From Henckelia pumila (lineage: Eukaryota; Streptophyta; Magnoliopsida; Lamiales; Gesneriaceae): a stretch of 64,000 bases of DNA. Shown here piece after piece: positions 13,501 through 25,717 of the stretch. Each line of letters begins with the position of its first letter. Positions within the stretch are counted from its first letter, which is position 1. The stretch spans positions 3,596,001-3,660,000 of the forward strand of contig NW_027331831.1 in NCBI RefSeq assembly GCF_033568475.1, written 5' to 3'. Made by a program: the position numbers and the translations under genes. The notes beneath the pieces were generated by a model. It saw only the letters and a program-made list of their open reading frames with translations, was not told the origin of the DNA and searched no databases.

Positions 13501-15151
13501 TTAGAAGCTTATCTTCAATCAACACCAGACAAAAACACCACATATATATTGGAAGGAAAAAAAAAATCAAGAAGAGACAGAGTGACATGAGAGAAGAAGA
13601 ACTCGAGAAATTTAAGAAAAAAAGTAGAATGCATGGACAAAACTAGAACCACGTAATCAATGAACTCAATGATAAAAACGAGGTAGCTAGCAAAGTTAAT
13701 TAATGTTACACGTACGTGGGGTCATTGTACGTTGAAAAAGAATATTTCCTCCCATCCCATGTAATAAATTTACATTTTTGTGCACATGCATACAAAATAA
13801 AATTAATATATTTATTATTGTAATTAACGTTTATCAGATATCGAGTACTACGAACCTTTTCAGAAATAGCATCTTGGACAACAATAATATCAGTTGTAAT
13901 GGCAGAAATGACCTCTCCAGTGGAAGCTTCAGTGTCAAAAAGGCTGATATCTTGATTTAGCATGGATCTTACATATGCCATTCTCATTTTGGCTGCTTGT
14001 CTCTCCCCTGAATGCATCCAAAATGCCACCTCTGCAACATATATATAAGAATATGCTAATTACTTTATTTGTAACATATATTTTTTAAAAAAAAATAAAG
14101 GAATTAAAATGTTTGTATTAAAGGGATCGGACAGATTAATTCGTTCGATTCCGATCCCCGCATGATTATCGTTGAGTAAAAATGTAATTATGTATAATAA
14201 GACTTGTATAATTATTAGTTACCTGTCCAAGATGAAAACAGTATGGCTATGCTCAGATATACAAAATCCAAGGCAAACTGCAAATTGAATCAGCAAATAT
14301 ATATAAATCACCCAATTTTATATTGTCCATCATGCATGCAACAAAGTTACAAATGACATCACAACAGATGACGTTAGGGCTAGGTAATTAGGACCCCCCA
14401 AATTATTTTTAATTTCACTCTTTTAAATGATCTAATTAGAGCATTCCTTAAATAAGGATAAACGAAAAACAAAAAGAATGTTCTTCTAAAAAAAAAAACT
14501 TTTTAAAATGAAGTATGTTCAAAATATAATAATGCATGGAAAATTATAATTTTGGTTCGGTAGTCTTCTATGTTTTTAGATTTCAGTTATAGTCCCTCAT
14601 GTTCCGATTTTTGACAATTTGTCATTTTTAGTAACACCACACGTACGTCGGTTCCACATCAGCACTGCATTAGTGCAACATCGTAAAAATGACTAAAATT
14701 GCCACACACAAAAACAAGGATATAAAGCTAAAACTGAAATCTGAAAACATAGAGGATCGAAATCGCATAGTCATGACAAACATAAAGACTAAATGCATAT
14801 ATGTTTACCCCGCTAACTAAACATGCGGATGGAATGATATATCATGGAAGAAGAGTAGTGTACGTGTAGGCATATACATACCATGCCAACTTGATGGGAA
14901 GCCTCTTTGGGGAAAAGGTAAGCCAGTCCGATGATATTGATCACCTTCCCGAAGAAGATGAAGAAGATGGGAACAGAAGCGCCATGGACGCAAGCACCCA
15001 CTGATCCCACGAACATCAGAAAGTAATCGTACGCATCTGCGAATGCGAAGAGTTTCAAGAATGGAACTTTCTGCTTCTTCTTCCTCCTACTTTTTTCATG
15101 TTCGCTGCAGCTGGACTCGTCCAAAGTTGGCGCAGAATGTTGATGGGTCAT
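7518..15151 (-). CDS. ABCB2: ABCB (MDR/P-glycoprotein) full-size ABC transporter, ABCB2/ABCB10-like
   Basis: Twelve exons spliced by hand, all GT-AG and phase-consistent: 15151-14882, 14277-14223, 14031-13856, 11994-11794, 11562-11303, 11167-10627, 10552-10173, 9859-9432, 9269-9028, 8905-8658, 8561-8149 and 8056-7518. They give 1250 aa, the normal length for a full TMD-NBD-TMD-NBD transporter. NBD1 has Walker [10 protein letters not shown] (about 405), signature LSGGQ (509-513) and Walker [12 protein letters not shown]2 has GQSGSGKSS (about 1044), LSGGQ (1148-1152) and ILLLDEAT. Both sites look catalytically intact. The N-terminal text ([35 protein letters not shown]) and the linker resemble Arabidopsis ABCB2/ABCB10. 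The product is a plasma-membrane ATP-driven exporter; the substrate is unknown, and auxin is transported by only some ABCBs. Intron 3 is 1.86 kb, and intron 1 contains a foldback MITE. Confidence 0.96.
14538..14808. mobile_element. Foldback MITE in ABCB intron 1, related to the one at 17336
   Basis: The two halves are imperfect inverted copies: left TTTGGTTCGGTAGTCTTCTA and ATTTCAGTTATAGTCCCTCA, right ending with TAAAACTGAAATCTGAAAAC and CATAGAGGATCGAAATCGC. The centre, GTTCCACATCAGCACTGCAT, also occurs (with changes) in the 17336-17651 element. No clear target-site duplication was found, and the boundaries are approximate. It lies wholly within intron 14278-14881 and so should be removed by splicing. 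Confidence 0.6.
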
Positions 15152-15265
15152 TTCTAAATCTTTTTTTTTTTTTTTTATTTTAAATCTTTTGTGTGTTGGG
15201 ATGATATTATTTTATAGAGGAATGGAGATAATATATAGTGATACTTTCTAGTGAATCTTTGCTGG

Positions 15266-15274
15266 ATTTATATA
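15266..15274 (-). promoter_or_regulatory. Probable TATA box of the ABCB gene
   Basis: On the minus strand the sequence reads CTATATAAATC, a good plant TATA box, about 115 bases upstream of the ABCB start codon. No transcription start is visible from sequence alone. Confidence 0.5.
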
Positions 15275-16606
15275 GACTTCAGTACTTTAGGGGGGGAAAA
15301 AAAGAAAGAAAAAAAAAAAAGAAAGATCAAGAACTAAGCTATCGGCCGTTTATGACTTTTTCTTGGGTATTATAATGTGAGCTAGGGACACATATATACG
15401 TTTTGTAGTTGTATGATGTATCTATGAATGCATGTACGTTATACACACATATATACACACACTCCACGGGTTAATTACTTAATTTCTTCTTTTTTTCTAC
15501 GTCTGGATTCAAATAATATATTTATTTTATGCTTTCTAAAATGGAATTATGAAGTATAACATATTAAATGAAAGATGGTACGTACAGAAAGTAAGCATTT
15601 TGGGGTAATAAATATGTCTTATTAGTATCTTACACACAATATATATACATATAATACAAAGAGTAACATTCCTATGAGACAGGTCAATCTTACCCATATT
15701 TATAATAATAAGTAATACTTTTGGCATAAAATGTAATATTTTTTAATGGATAACCCATATAAGAGATCCGTTTCAAAAAAATGACCTTTGAGACCGTTTC
15801 ATAGGAGTTTTTGCCTAATGCAATTGACCTAATTATAAATTGAACAAATTTGAGGGCTGATAAATATACATAAATTAGTTGGATTTGAACATCCACGTTA
15901 ACTATCAAATGGCTTTAAATATGTTTTTTGGAAACATTTTGGTTGTTTTTGGATAGAATGGTTGATTTCAAATCTCAATAATACCGTCAATTAGAATTCA
16001 TTCTATTTTATATAACTAAATATAAATAAGTAAGGTATGAATTTAAAATTTGATCTATTGTTTATAATTTCATTGTTAACAATTAAAATTAAATTATAAT
16101 CAGAATTCATAACGACGATCGGTATTAATTAATTCAAAAAAACCCGTAGAAATTAAATCATGTTCTAATTCATTTTAATTCCAAGAGTAGAAGATATACA
16201 GCATGCACCGCACCGTTGTATATATTGATAAGATGTCAGTATTCATTTAATAGAGGGTAAGGAGGAAGAGTATTATCCATCCAGCCCCCCATTCTTTCTT
16301 TGATTGCCAAATTTATGATGCAACTACTTCCCATCATCGGAGCCGTGACATTCGTCTTACCAATGTTTTTACTACAATTTATTCAACGTTACGTATGGAG
16401 TATTAATTCTTCATCGTTTTTGTATTAATTCTTCATCGTAAAAACGGAGAAAATACGCTAAAATGACCAAACCTAGAATTAATTCGGTAGAGAAATTAAT
16501 GAACTCTTGTATAGTTATAATTCAGAATAATTGATAATGTATAGAGTATGATTTAGAAGTTGTCAACGTGACTTGGCAAAAAGGTTATATAGTGTGGAGT
16601 GTGGGC
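15275..16606. other. AT-rich ABCB upstream region
   Basis: This is 1.3 kb of AT-rich DNA with poly-purine runs near 15295-15325. It is the distal promoter of the ABCB gene. No further gene or clear repeat was recognised. Confidence 0.4.
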
Positions 16607-16894
16607 GAGAGAGTCAAATATTAGCCCACATGGCATAGACGAGTTGGTAAGGCCTGAGGTGACGTGAGAAGAAATTCTCCAGCGTTGCGGGTTCGATCCT
16701 CGTGTGGAGCATATTCCTCATTGAAATATTTGGGGGTATGCTCTGAGGGTTGGACCATGTTGTTCTCTTCCTCAGGTCCCTGCCTACTCGTGCACATCCC
16801 TCGATTTAACCCCGCATAAGCCAATAGGTCTTTGACTCATGTGGGATGGGGTCCCCTTCGGAGTCAACCCTTTTGAAGAGAGAGTCAAATATTA
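16607..16894 (+). mobile_element. tRNA-derived SINE with 17-bp target-site duplication
   Basis: The body (16624-16877, 254 bp) is bounded by identical 17-bp direct repeats, GAGAGAGTCAAATATTA, at 16607-16623 and 16878-16894. The head has a pol III B box, GGTTCGATCC (16690-16699), and a plausible A box starting TGGC at 16631, as in tRNA-derived SINEs. The tail carries a hairpin built from TTGACTC and GAGTCAA and ends TTTTGAA. It is not a functional tRNA, because no cloverleaf forms. The family is not assigned. The perfect TSD indicates fairly recent insertion about 1.5 kb upstream of the ABCB start. Confidence 0.85.
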
Positions 16895-17326
16895 TCTTAA
16901 TTAGAGGGAAGGGGACAGATGAATGAAAGGAACGGTTGAGATATATGGTGATTTTTTTTTTTTTCGAAGAAGTGGCTCTCTTTGTGATTTACGTGTATGT
17001 GTGTGTCCCATATCTTTTGAATTTCAGTACTCGTTTTTTATGCAGTACTAAAGATTGGGAATAATTTTTTCTACAAATACTCTTTCCACGATTAAAATCT
17101 TACGATACCCGACCCATTTTATCTTAAAATCTTTTCTACAATTAAAAATCTTACGACAAAGATCAGTGAAAAGACGGTATTATTTGGTCTGAAAAAGAAA
17201 GTGTCGTTATTTCCCTTCTCTATCTCCATTGCGATGAACGAGCAAAGAGGAGTTTGGAGAAGTGAGGATAAACGACATAGTAACAATTATCGTCCAAGAT
17301 ACCAATCATGTTGTCATTCTTTATTT

Positions 17327-17660
17327 GACAATATATGGGAAAATTGATTTTATCGTCCCGTATGTTTGTCATTTTGCGATTTAAGTTCTTTATATTTTCA
17401 TATTTTAGTTTTAGTCCGCTATCTTTGTTTTTTTTTGATAATTTTAGTCTTTTTTTCGATGTGGCGCTGATGTAGCACCAATGCAGTGTTGATGTGGAAC
17501 TGACGTGTATGGTGCCACGTAAGCATTTTCGAAAAAAATAGACTAAAATTGTCAAAAATCAGAACATACATGACTAAAACTGAAATATGAAAATATAGAG
17601 AACCAAAATTGCAAAGTGACAAACATATAAGACCAAAATTGCAGTTTTTCCGACAATATT
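17327..17660. mobile_element. Foldback Mutator-like MITE with 9-bp TSD
   Basis: The element 17336-17651 (316 bp) is one long imperfect palindrome. The left arm (GTATGTTTGTCATTTTGCGA, then TTTTAGTTTTAGTCCGCTAT) reappears reverse complemented in the right arm (TGACTAAAACTGAAATATG, then TTGCAAAGTGACAAACATAT). Flanking 9-mers GACAATATA (17327-17335) and GACAATATT (17652-17660) match at 8 of 9 positions. A 9-bp duplication is characteristic of the Mutator superfamily. It has no coding capacity; the 111-aa and 67-aa frames across it come from the repeat itself. Confidence 0.8.
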
Positions 17661-19349
17661 TTATTTGAAGAATATCGAAAATTTGATTTGTGCTTTCTCT
17701 AGTTTGCAGAAAGATCTAATCTTTTCATATAACATGATTGGAACGAACAGGGTGGGAAAACTTAAAAATCGGTTTTTATTATCTTGTTATTTAATTTACT
17801 TGTGTTTTTCTTGATATTAGCGGATACAAACACACAAAATACTGTGTTTATTTAGTGAGATTACTTATATATAGATAAATGATATTGAGACTATTAAACT
17901 AATTTTATTGGATGTGAAATAATGATATGGATAATCAATAACACATTTACTTTTATTAATCAATTTTGTGATTGAAATTATGATTAAGTGACGAGTTACA
18001 ATTTTTTTCTTTAGTTATAAATATATAATATTATATTTAGTTTGTATTTGTAAAATTGATATTGTGATTGTTATTTAAAAATGTAAATTATTCTCGATCC
18101 ATATGTAAATTTTTTTAATTGACCAAAATTATTGAGTATAAATATTATTTATTTTTTAAAACAAAAATTAAAAAAATTAGTAAAAATAAGTTTTTCATGC
18201 ATAAGGATAAAATCAAATGAAATGTATTAATCATATCTTACATTATTATAATTTTTATTCATGTTTTATAATTTTTAAATAGATTTTTCATATATTAAAA
18301 AAAATAAAATGTATTAAATATATCTTAAAGTATTCGAAATTTCTATTCATATTTTATAATTTTTTTAAACGTGATTTTATATATTATTTTTTGGAAAATA
18401 AAGGATGTTAATGTATTTTTTCTCAATTGAAAAAATAATTAGTTAAAAATAATTATTTACAACACCTTTTATTTATGACAAATCATTAAAATTTAAAATT
18501 TAAAATAAATAAATATAAATAAACTTTATAATTTAATACGAGCCATAAAAAAACAAATAAACATAAACCTAATATAATTATTAATATAATCATATATTTA
18601 TCAAATAAACGTACCATAGCAATTGCGTGTGAATTGATTAAAAAAGTATATTCTACTATTGGGTCACTTTAATAAAAGCCCATCCCTTCTGTCGATTCAG
18701 TTGCAATTATTATTTACATATTTTATTCAATGCTATCTTAAGTATTTGATCTAATATATAGATAGAATTCTTCATTTATCAACAACATCAAACATATTAA
18801 ACATTCATAAAAAATTTCTATAAACAGTCTTATCCATAACAAAATATTATTTTTTATGTTAAAAGTATTATTTTCATTCCAAATATAGATTGACCCGTCT
18901 TATAAATATAAATTACTGATATCGTTTCACTATGGACTTACTCTTACACATTATATTATTATTCATAATAAGGGAGTCTGGCTTGTTTGCTAAAAAAAAT
19001 TAAAAACAACTTATAAATTATTAAAATAAGTTGTTTGACAGCTTATAAATTTTTTTAAAAAAAAAAAATTTACTGCGCCAACATAATTTTTAAAATTTTA
19101 TTTGAATATCAAAAAAATTATCCTTCTGTATTTTATAATATTTCAAACATGCACATGTATTAAATTATATATAAATTGATTAATATCTAATAATAATACT
19201 TAACAATAATAAATATTATTATTATCATTAATTCTATTAACATTGTTGATATTAATAATTATAATATAATTAATTAGATATCATTATCATTATACTATTA
19301 TTGTTAGTATTATAATAATAGTTAATACCAATAATTATTTAAGTATATT

Positions 19350-19399
<50 letters not shown>

Positions 19400-20048
19400 A
19401 GTAATTAATTTGTTACTATAAATTCAAAAATAATAGTTAATATGATTATTATTTCATAATGTTATGAGTTCTGACATTTTGATAATGATCATCATAACAA
19501 AAAAATCTTATCATATCAAATCCATCAACAATTTTAAACTTCGTTATTTTATAAGATCATGCAAGTTGTAATTTCATAAAACATCACAAGACACGAGAGC
19601 TTATAAACCGTTTTAAATAAATTAACCGAACACCCTTGTAGTCATACAAACCAAACATTTATCATTTATTTATAACTTATAATACGCATCATTCACTTAT
19701 CATATCAACGGACCAAAGGCTCATTGATTATCATATTTATCCAAAACTAATCTTTCAAATTGATCTTACGGTGCAGTACACTCATCAACTCTTATAGATG
19801 TTATAGCAGACAAATTTAGGCGATAGAAAAATGAGTCCATATCAGACACATTGTGAAACGTTTGATTGTCTTCCATACATGGATTTCACCTACATAATTT
19901 ATAGGCGGCACGCATACGGCCGTGAGGATGCGTTTCAACTGATTCATCGGAGTCTTATCCAACAAACAGTTGTTAAATCAAAAGTTTAGCTGCGAACATA
20001 ATCGATGGATACATGAATGAATAAATAAATAACGTTTTGACATGAAGC
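17661..20048. other. Very AT-rich intergenic DNA with a (TAA)n microsatellite
   Basis: Apart from low-complexity A/T runs and a TAA/AAT microsatellite at 19351-19391, nothing was recognised. No coding frame of note occurs here. The last few hundred bases before 20049 probably include the 3' UTR of the minus-strand V-ATPase assembly gene. Confidence 0.45.
19351..19391. repeat. (TAA)n microsatellite, about 14 units
   Basis: An uninterrupted run of ATA/TAA trinucleotides, visible directly in the sequence. Confidence 0.9.
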
Positions 20049-22724
20049 CTACTGATTTTTCTTTATCATTGTAGAAGTGGATGAAGAGGATCTGAGATCT
20101 TGACTGGTAGATCTTACTATAAACAGAAGGGTCTCCACCAACATGCCCAAAACCAGACCAAGGATGCCACCAGCAGCACTCTGGAGCATATAAAAAGTAC
20201 ATATATGGCCAATGTTAGCTGTATGTTAAAAATGAGCTAGAACACTGAAGCAAAGATGAACGCGAGAACTTGGTAAAAGGGCATTTGGAGTTCGGAAGCC
20301 TGAAATCTAGGTTTGTGACTCCAGGTGAGGTATGCATCATTATGACCAAAAGTGAGAGGCGCTACCGTACTTTATCTTGAGGGGGAAATTTGTTTCAGAA
20401 ACTCTCTCTCTTGTTCGCGGAAATGTTATAAGTAATCAACAAATTTATCAGACTGATCGAGTAGAGGAGTTACCATAGCAGGACTGTGGCTAAACAAGGC
20501 TCTGAATGCAGCATATCCGGCCAAGTATCCAGTAAACATTATGAGAACAACATGCAGCCCTGTTCGTTCACCAAATACAGTTCATTTTAAGTCACTTTTG
20601 TGGCATAGATACATGAAAGCAACACAGAATTTAAATGAATAAGAGACAAATTAACATTATAACCATCACCTACCCCAAAAGTTAGAATGTTCAGAGTCAA
20701 AGGGAGGAGGAATTAGGTACCAACGATAATGGCTTATATAACAGAATTTCTTCGAGGTTGTGTTAGGATCGAATGATTTGGGGAATTTGAATATATTTGG
20801 ATCTAAATAACTCTCTTATTTTACTCAGTTCCATTATAAACATTAATACACGAGGTCAAAACTGTAATGGAATAATTTGAAATCAATGTAACTAACAATT
20901 CCCATGTAACTGAAATAGTGAAATGTATTTAGTATCTCCTCAAAAAAATGAATTTCGTAGCATTAACATAAATACTTTACATTATAATCCTTCAATCCAA
21001 ATAGTCTAAAAATATAAAATTTTAGATGACAAAATCATTATGGTTTCAATAATCTCATTATAGCTAGAAATAATAGTTCTAAATTTATTTCTAGACCCAT
21101 TTTCCTTTCTTCAGAAAGCCAGAGAACTTCTAATGAATGATCTCACTAAGAATGATTTCCTATTTACATTTGGCTGAATGAGAGTCAATTCATCAAAATA
21201 TTTACAGACTATGCAAATAAAAAATGTTAAATTAGATAAGTAAAAATGTGAGTAAAAGAGAAACGACTGTTTCCGTTAGATAATCAGCTATCTTTTCTCT
21301 ACAACTCTCCCATCCATGGTCCTTGCAGTTACGAGTCTCTAAACTCGTGACTGCCATGAGGCAGAAAAACAAAAAAGGAACAGAAAAGACTAGATGATGT
21401 GTGAACAATGTCAGAAGAATAGGAAGCAGTATGCACCTCCTTCACAGCTAGACATTTCTAGCTGTCAAAAAAATTGTCAAGACCTATCTAAGAAGCAACT
21501 AAGTATCAAAAACAGTTACTCACAACCTAAATATAACCATGAGGACATTCATTACTAGCAAAACACTATACCAAATCTCTCTGGTTTGCCATCTTAACAA
21601 GCAGTGATTTGACATGACATAGAAATCCCAACATGTTCAGTTGCTGCATCCAAAGAGGTAGATGTCAATTTGAAATTAATTGTTGCCAAGGGAAAATCAT
21701 GAACAACATTCAGCAGGTCCCATATAATGAATTAAATTCCTTCACAGGCTTCTATGCTGTCAATTGAACATGTTCCATGATCATAAAAATTCTCGCGAAG
21801 ATTTTGATGCTAATTGCGGTTCGCAAACTAGAGAGACTGAAGAAGAGCTATAGAAGAAAAAAGGTGTACAGCGTGAAGTAAACTCTGAGCACAAAACTTA
21901 GTGGCAATCAGGGCAGTTCCAACAATAGCCAAGCAGAACAACCTCATTTCTCCAATAGCAAAAATATTATAATTCTTATAGGTAGTCCCTCTAAAAAATT
22001 GCAAGCTTTGCCTTCTTCGAATATTAGGATTTCTACCCTGGAGCTCGATTTAAGTTTAGAATTCAATACTAGCTCAAAATGAAAGAACCGGTGACAACAG
22101 TTTACAAAGAAAGTAATGCATATGGAAATAAAATTTACCGAAGCCTATTTGATCTTTGTAAGAAGAAAAAGGCTCCATTTCACTCTTTCTGGGAGTAATG
22201 TCCTTCACCAATTCTTCATACATCTTCTTTTCCGCCACCTCGGCTAGTTTTGCCAACCTCGCCTTCAACTCCTCACCCTATGAATTAATCACAAATAGCG
22301 GTATCTTCAAATTCAAAACTGTATCCAAGAAAAAATTATTTCGAACTAAAAGCCACGTAAAAATGATGCGATCATGACACATTCAAGTGAAAAAGAAACC
22401 ATCTCTAGGAGAGTGTACCTTTTCCCTGGGTTTGGGGCTGGCCAAGACAAAATTGCAACCGGAGAGGATAACTGATAAATCGGGACGGGTATCCGTCTCC
22501 GATCCGATCCAGATACTTTTCAGGGATTTATACGGTAGGGATGAATGAGCGATAAGAGAGGAGGATAGATCTCTGAGATCTTCGGACAGGTGACAGTCCG
22601 CGGAGGCCGCTTCGAGGAAAAAGCGGATAGCATCAGTGGTTGATATGATGAGGCCACCGGTAGTTATCTGCGGCGGAGAGGTGGTGGCGGGAGGATTCGG
22701 AGAGCTGTCGCCGTGTTCTGCCAT
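20049..22724 (-). CDS. VMA12: V-ATPase assembly factor, Vma12/TMEM199 family
   Basis: Four exons: 22724-22419, 22277-22139, 20559-20474 and 20180-20049, phase-consistent, giving 220 aa. The cytosolic N-terminal half is followed by the family core EELKARLAKLAEVAEKKMY and PFSSYKDQIGFGLHVV. Two membrane hairpins come next (about 150-170, VVLIMFTGYLAGYAAFRALF; about 180-199, AGGILGLVLGMLVETLLFIV), then a Ser-rich hydrophilic tail. In yeast, Vma12 is an ER membrane protein needed to assemble the Vo sector; the same role is inferred here. The start MAEHGDSS was chosen over an in-frame Met 44 codons upstream (22856), since the upstream stretch looks like UTR. Intron 3 (20560-22138) is long. Confidence 0.92.
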
Positions 22725-25717
22725 TTGTGAAACTTCATAGATGGGGACCGGGTATCGCACAACACAACTGAGTTTGAGAGTGGTGGGCTGGGCTCTACGT
22801 TTAGACCGAGTAGCCATATTTGGCCCGAACTTTCTTGATTGTTGAGTCCAGCCCATATAACCCCATGGAGCCCATTAAATTTTAATTCTTGTTGAAAAAG
22901 AGAGAATTTGGAAATAGACGGGATTATTCTACGCAATACCTGAAATATTTTTGCCCTCATGATGTGGTCAAATTACAAATATTGGATCATCAACACACAT
23001 GTCAATTTTCATACAAAATATAAGGGTATCACGTGATCTAATGATATTGAAATAAGGGAAAAAACACTTCTGGTATAACATAGACTAACCCGGATAAGAT
23101 GTGACTCCTCAGACTTCAAGTTTGAGGATTAAACTCTTTTGCTACTTTAATTATATTCATTTCAATTATATAGTTCTATTTTTCATTTGTTTCAAATATA
23201 TAATTCATTTTTCACATTCAATAAAATCTTTTGCTAATATTTATCTATTTTTAATGTGTATAATTTGTTTTCTCCTATTATAATATTATTAAATATAAGG
23301 ATGTATTAGAAATTTTGACTGAATAATTTGTTTACAAAATAGACTATATTATTGGGATGAATGAAATATTAAGTTCTAACAGGTATACTTTATATACATC
23401 AAGTGTGTGGTTTTTTTAAAAATAGCTTTCGAGTGGTTGGAGATAGATATCTCTATATTAGACATGCTACAATCAAACACGAGATTTATCCTAAATACGA
23501 GATTTATCCTAAATGTTGGAATTTGATATCATTTGAGGTATAACTCATACGTCTTTGTTTTTATTGAATGTTGGAATTTGATATCATTTGAGGTATAACT
23601 CATACGTCTTTGTTTTTATTGCTCATTAGTATGTAGTTAAATGATATTTATTTTATTTTATTATATTTTTAAAAAAATGCGTGCCTGCCAAACATGGTTG
23701 AAGCTTATCTTTTCTATATATTAAAATATATTATCTTCGACCTATTTTTTTTCTATGTACAAGTATTATTATTTTTTTCTTTTTTTTAAAGATGTACAAG
23801 TAGTTAAGATAAAAAATATCCAAAAAACTTCCAGATGTATCATTTCATAACAATTTTAACGTCCTCGTTTAAAAACAACATTACACAAATGGATAAATTT
23901 GTAAATCAAGGTTTTCAATATTCATTGTTTTAATTGCTTATTTAAATTTTAAACTGATAAAATATTATTTTCACTATCTTAATAATCCTTGGTCCTCCAA
24001 AAAAATTGTTAAAAAACAAAAACAAAAACAAAATTGACAAATCCGCAATCCAAGATAAAAAGCGAAAAAAATGATGATTTTTAAAAATACGATTACAATT
24101 TCGAGCACATATGAATAGTTATGCATACGCAATATACACACTATAGACAATTTTTTTTAAAAAAAAAATTGAAAATTCTTTAGAAATAAATGAAATAATA
24201 AGATAATAAAATTTACAGTGTGTATGTGTATCTGTGCGTTTGTGTGAATGGACTTGGACCAGCACTTAAATTCAACCGTATCGGACCCGTTTGTAGTCTA
24301 ACTTTGACTGTCGAAACAAAGCGTTGGAATAATTCAACAACGGGTGGCGATTTTATTAGTTTGGACCACTTCTAAATTCATTTGGACCTATTCATTTTGA
24401 GCCCAAAATAACAAAACAAGATCCATTCGATTTTTTTCTTTTAAAAGTTATTAATCATGTTTATAAAATTAAAACAAGTCTATCCATCTCATCTTATACG
24501 TTTACACAGTAATATTTCAGAAATCTTTAGAATTTTCAAAGGTGAAAAACAATGAGTATTTTAGAAATGCTATCGTTATTTACTCATTAGGAAAAGTAAT
24601 AATTTCATTAAATAAAAAGACACGAACACGAAATACATATAATTATTATTTGTCGTCGGCCCATTGACGCGACGCCATTTTACAAAGATAATCTACGACA
24701 AATTTGATGAGGTTTATTTGGTTGTTTCTTAGAAATTCCGATTCATATTCATACAAATGTACTCGAAAAAGGGGGGCCCCTACTTGTGTGACATGAATTG
24801 TTTGTTTTTTTCCTCGAAATTAACGTATTCCCGACCTTGAAGTAATTAATATAAAGTGTTGAAATTTGAACGCCACTCACCACTTGACCTTTTCAATTCC
24901 AACTTTGTCTCCTCATTGATTTTTTTTTTATTATGATTATTATTTCAATATTTATGAAAAAGAATACGAGATATATCTATTACTAACGCTTTTTATATAT
25001 ATAATAGTTTGATTACCGATAAACATGAACAGAAAAACGTCACAATTTGAAGAGAGATATTTTATTTGCCTGCCTTATCCCTTTACTATTTAATAAGAAT
25101 ATCATTTAACTTAATAATGCAATTCAATAAGGACCCCATGGCATTACCCAAAGAGCAACGTGATACGTGACATTGATTGTTGCAAAGCTAATGTCACCAA
25201 ACATGCCTTTTTAGAAAATCTAGTTCAATTTCATCAGTTTAAGTTTTTTATATACACTAAATTTATAGATTTTAGCATATTTTTTTTGAGTTGGGTTGTT
25301 ACAAACTCGAGATCTTAATGTCATGTGAATTAATAAGTTATAAGTTACTAAGAAATTACTTTTAAGTTACATTTCTAATTTATCAGTGTTGTATTTATGA
25401 ATTTGAGATTGGTAAGATTCTCTCCGTCTTTTAAAAAGTCAATTGGTATTGAGATTTGTTAATTCTCTTCATGCTTATGCCTCAAATGCCACTTTCTAAC
25501 CTTCTATGTCTTCTCTTATTGATCACATGATTTATAACGAATTTGAGGACAATTATGCTCTTAAATCAATCATAAGACTATCATTTAAAGAAGTTGAATC
25601 CTAAGATTATTTTAAACTATTTTAGGGATCATAATTTACCGTGTCTATTATTTCCCTATCATGGATTTTAGTCATAAATTGCTGTCTTGTATTGTCTTTG
25701 CCCGTTTAGAGTTAATC
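22725..25717. other. Intergenic DNA upstream of the V-ATPase assembly gene
   Basis: The first few hundred bases are the 5' UTR and promoter of the minus-strand gene. The rest is AT-rich with no recognisable gene. It contains short tandem duplications (listed separately) and ends in a degenerate partial copy of the start of the large tandem array: CTATTTTAGGGATCAT at 25618-25633 and again at 25717-25732. Confidence 0.5.
23479..23621. repeat. Short tandem duplications (18 bp and 55 bp)
   Basis: An 18-bp word, ACGAGATTTATCCTAAAT, occurs twice in a row at 23479-23514. It is followed by a perfect 55-bp tandem duplication, 23512-23566 and 23567-23621, each starting AATGTTGGAATTTGATATC. The perfect match indicates recent duplication. 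Confidence 0.9.

Noticed and set aside
16624-16710. Functional tRNA gene
   Set aside because: A and B boxes are present but no cloverleaf or acceptor stem forms, and target-site duplications show a SINE.
22725-22856. 44-codon N-terminal extension of the V-ATPase assembly protein
   Set aside because: The frame is open to an upstream Met, but the stretch is basic and unlike the family; the internal ATG at 22724 gives the expected length of about 220 aa. Not excluded without transcripts.
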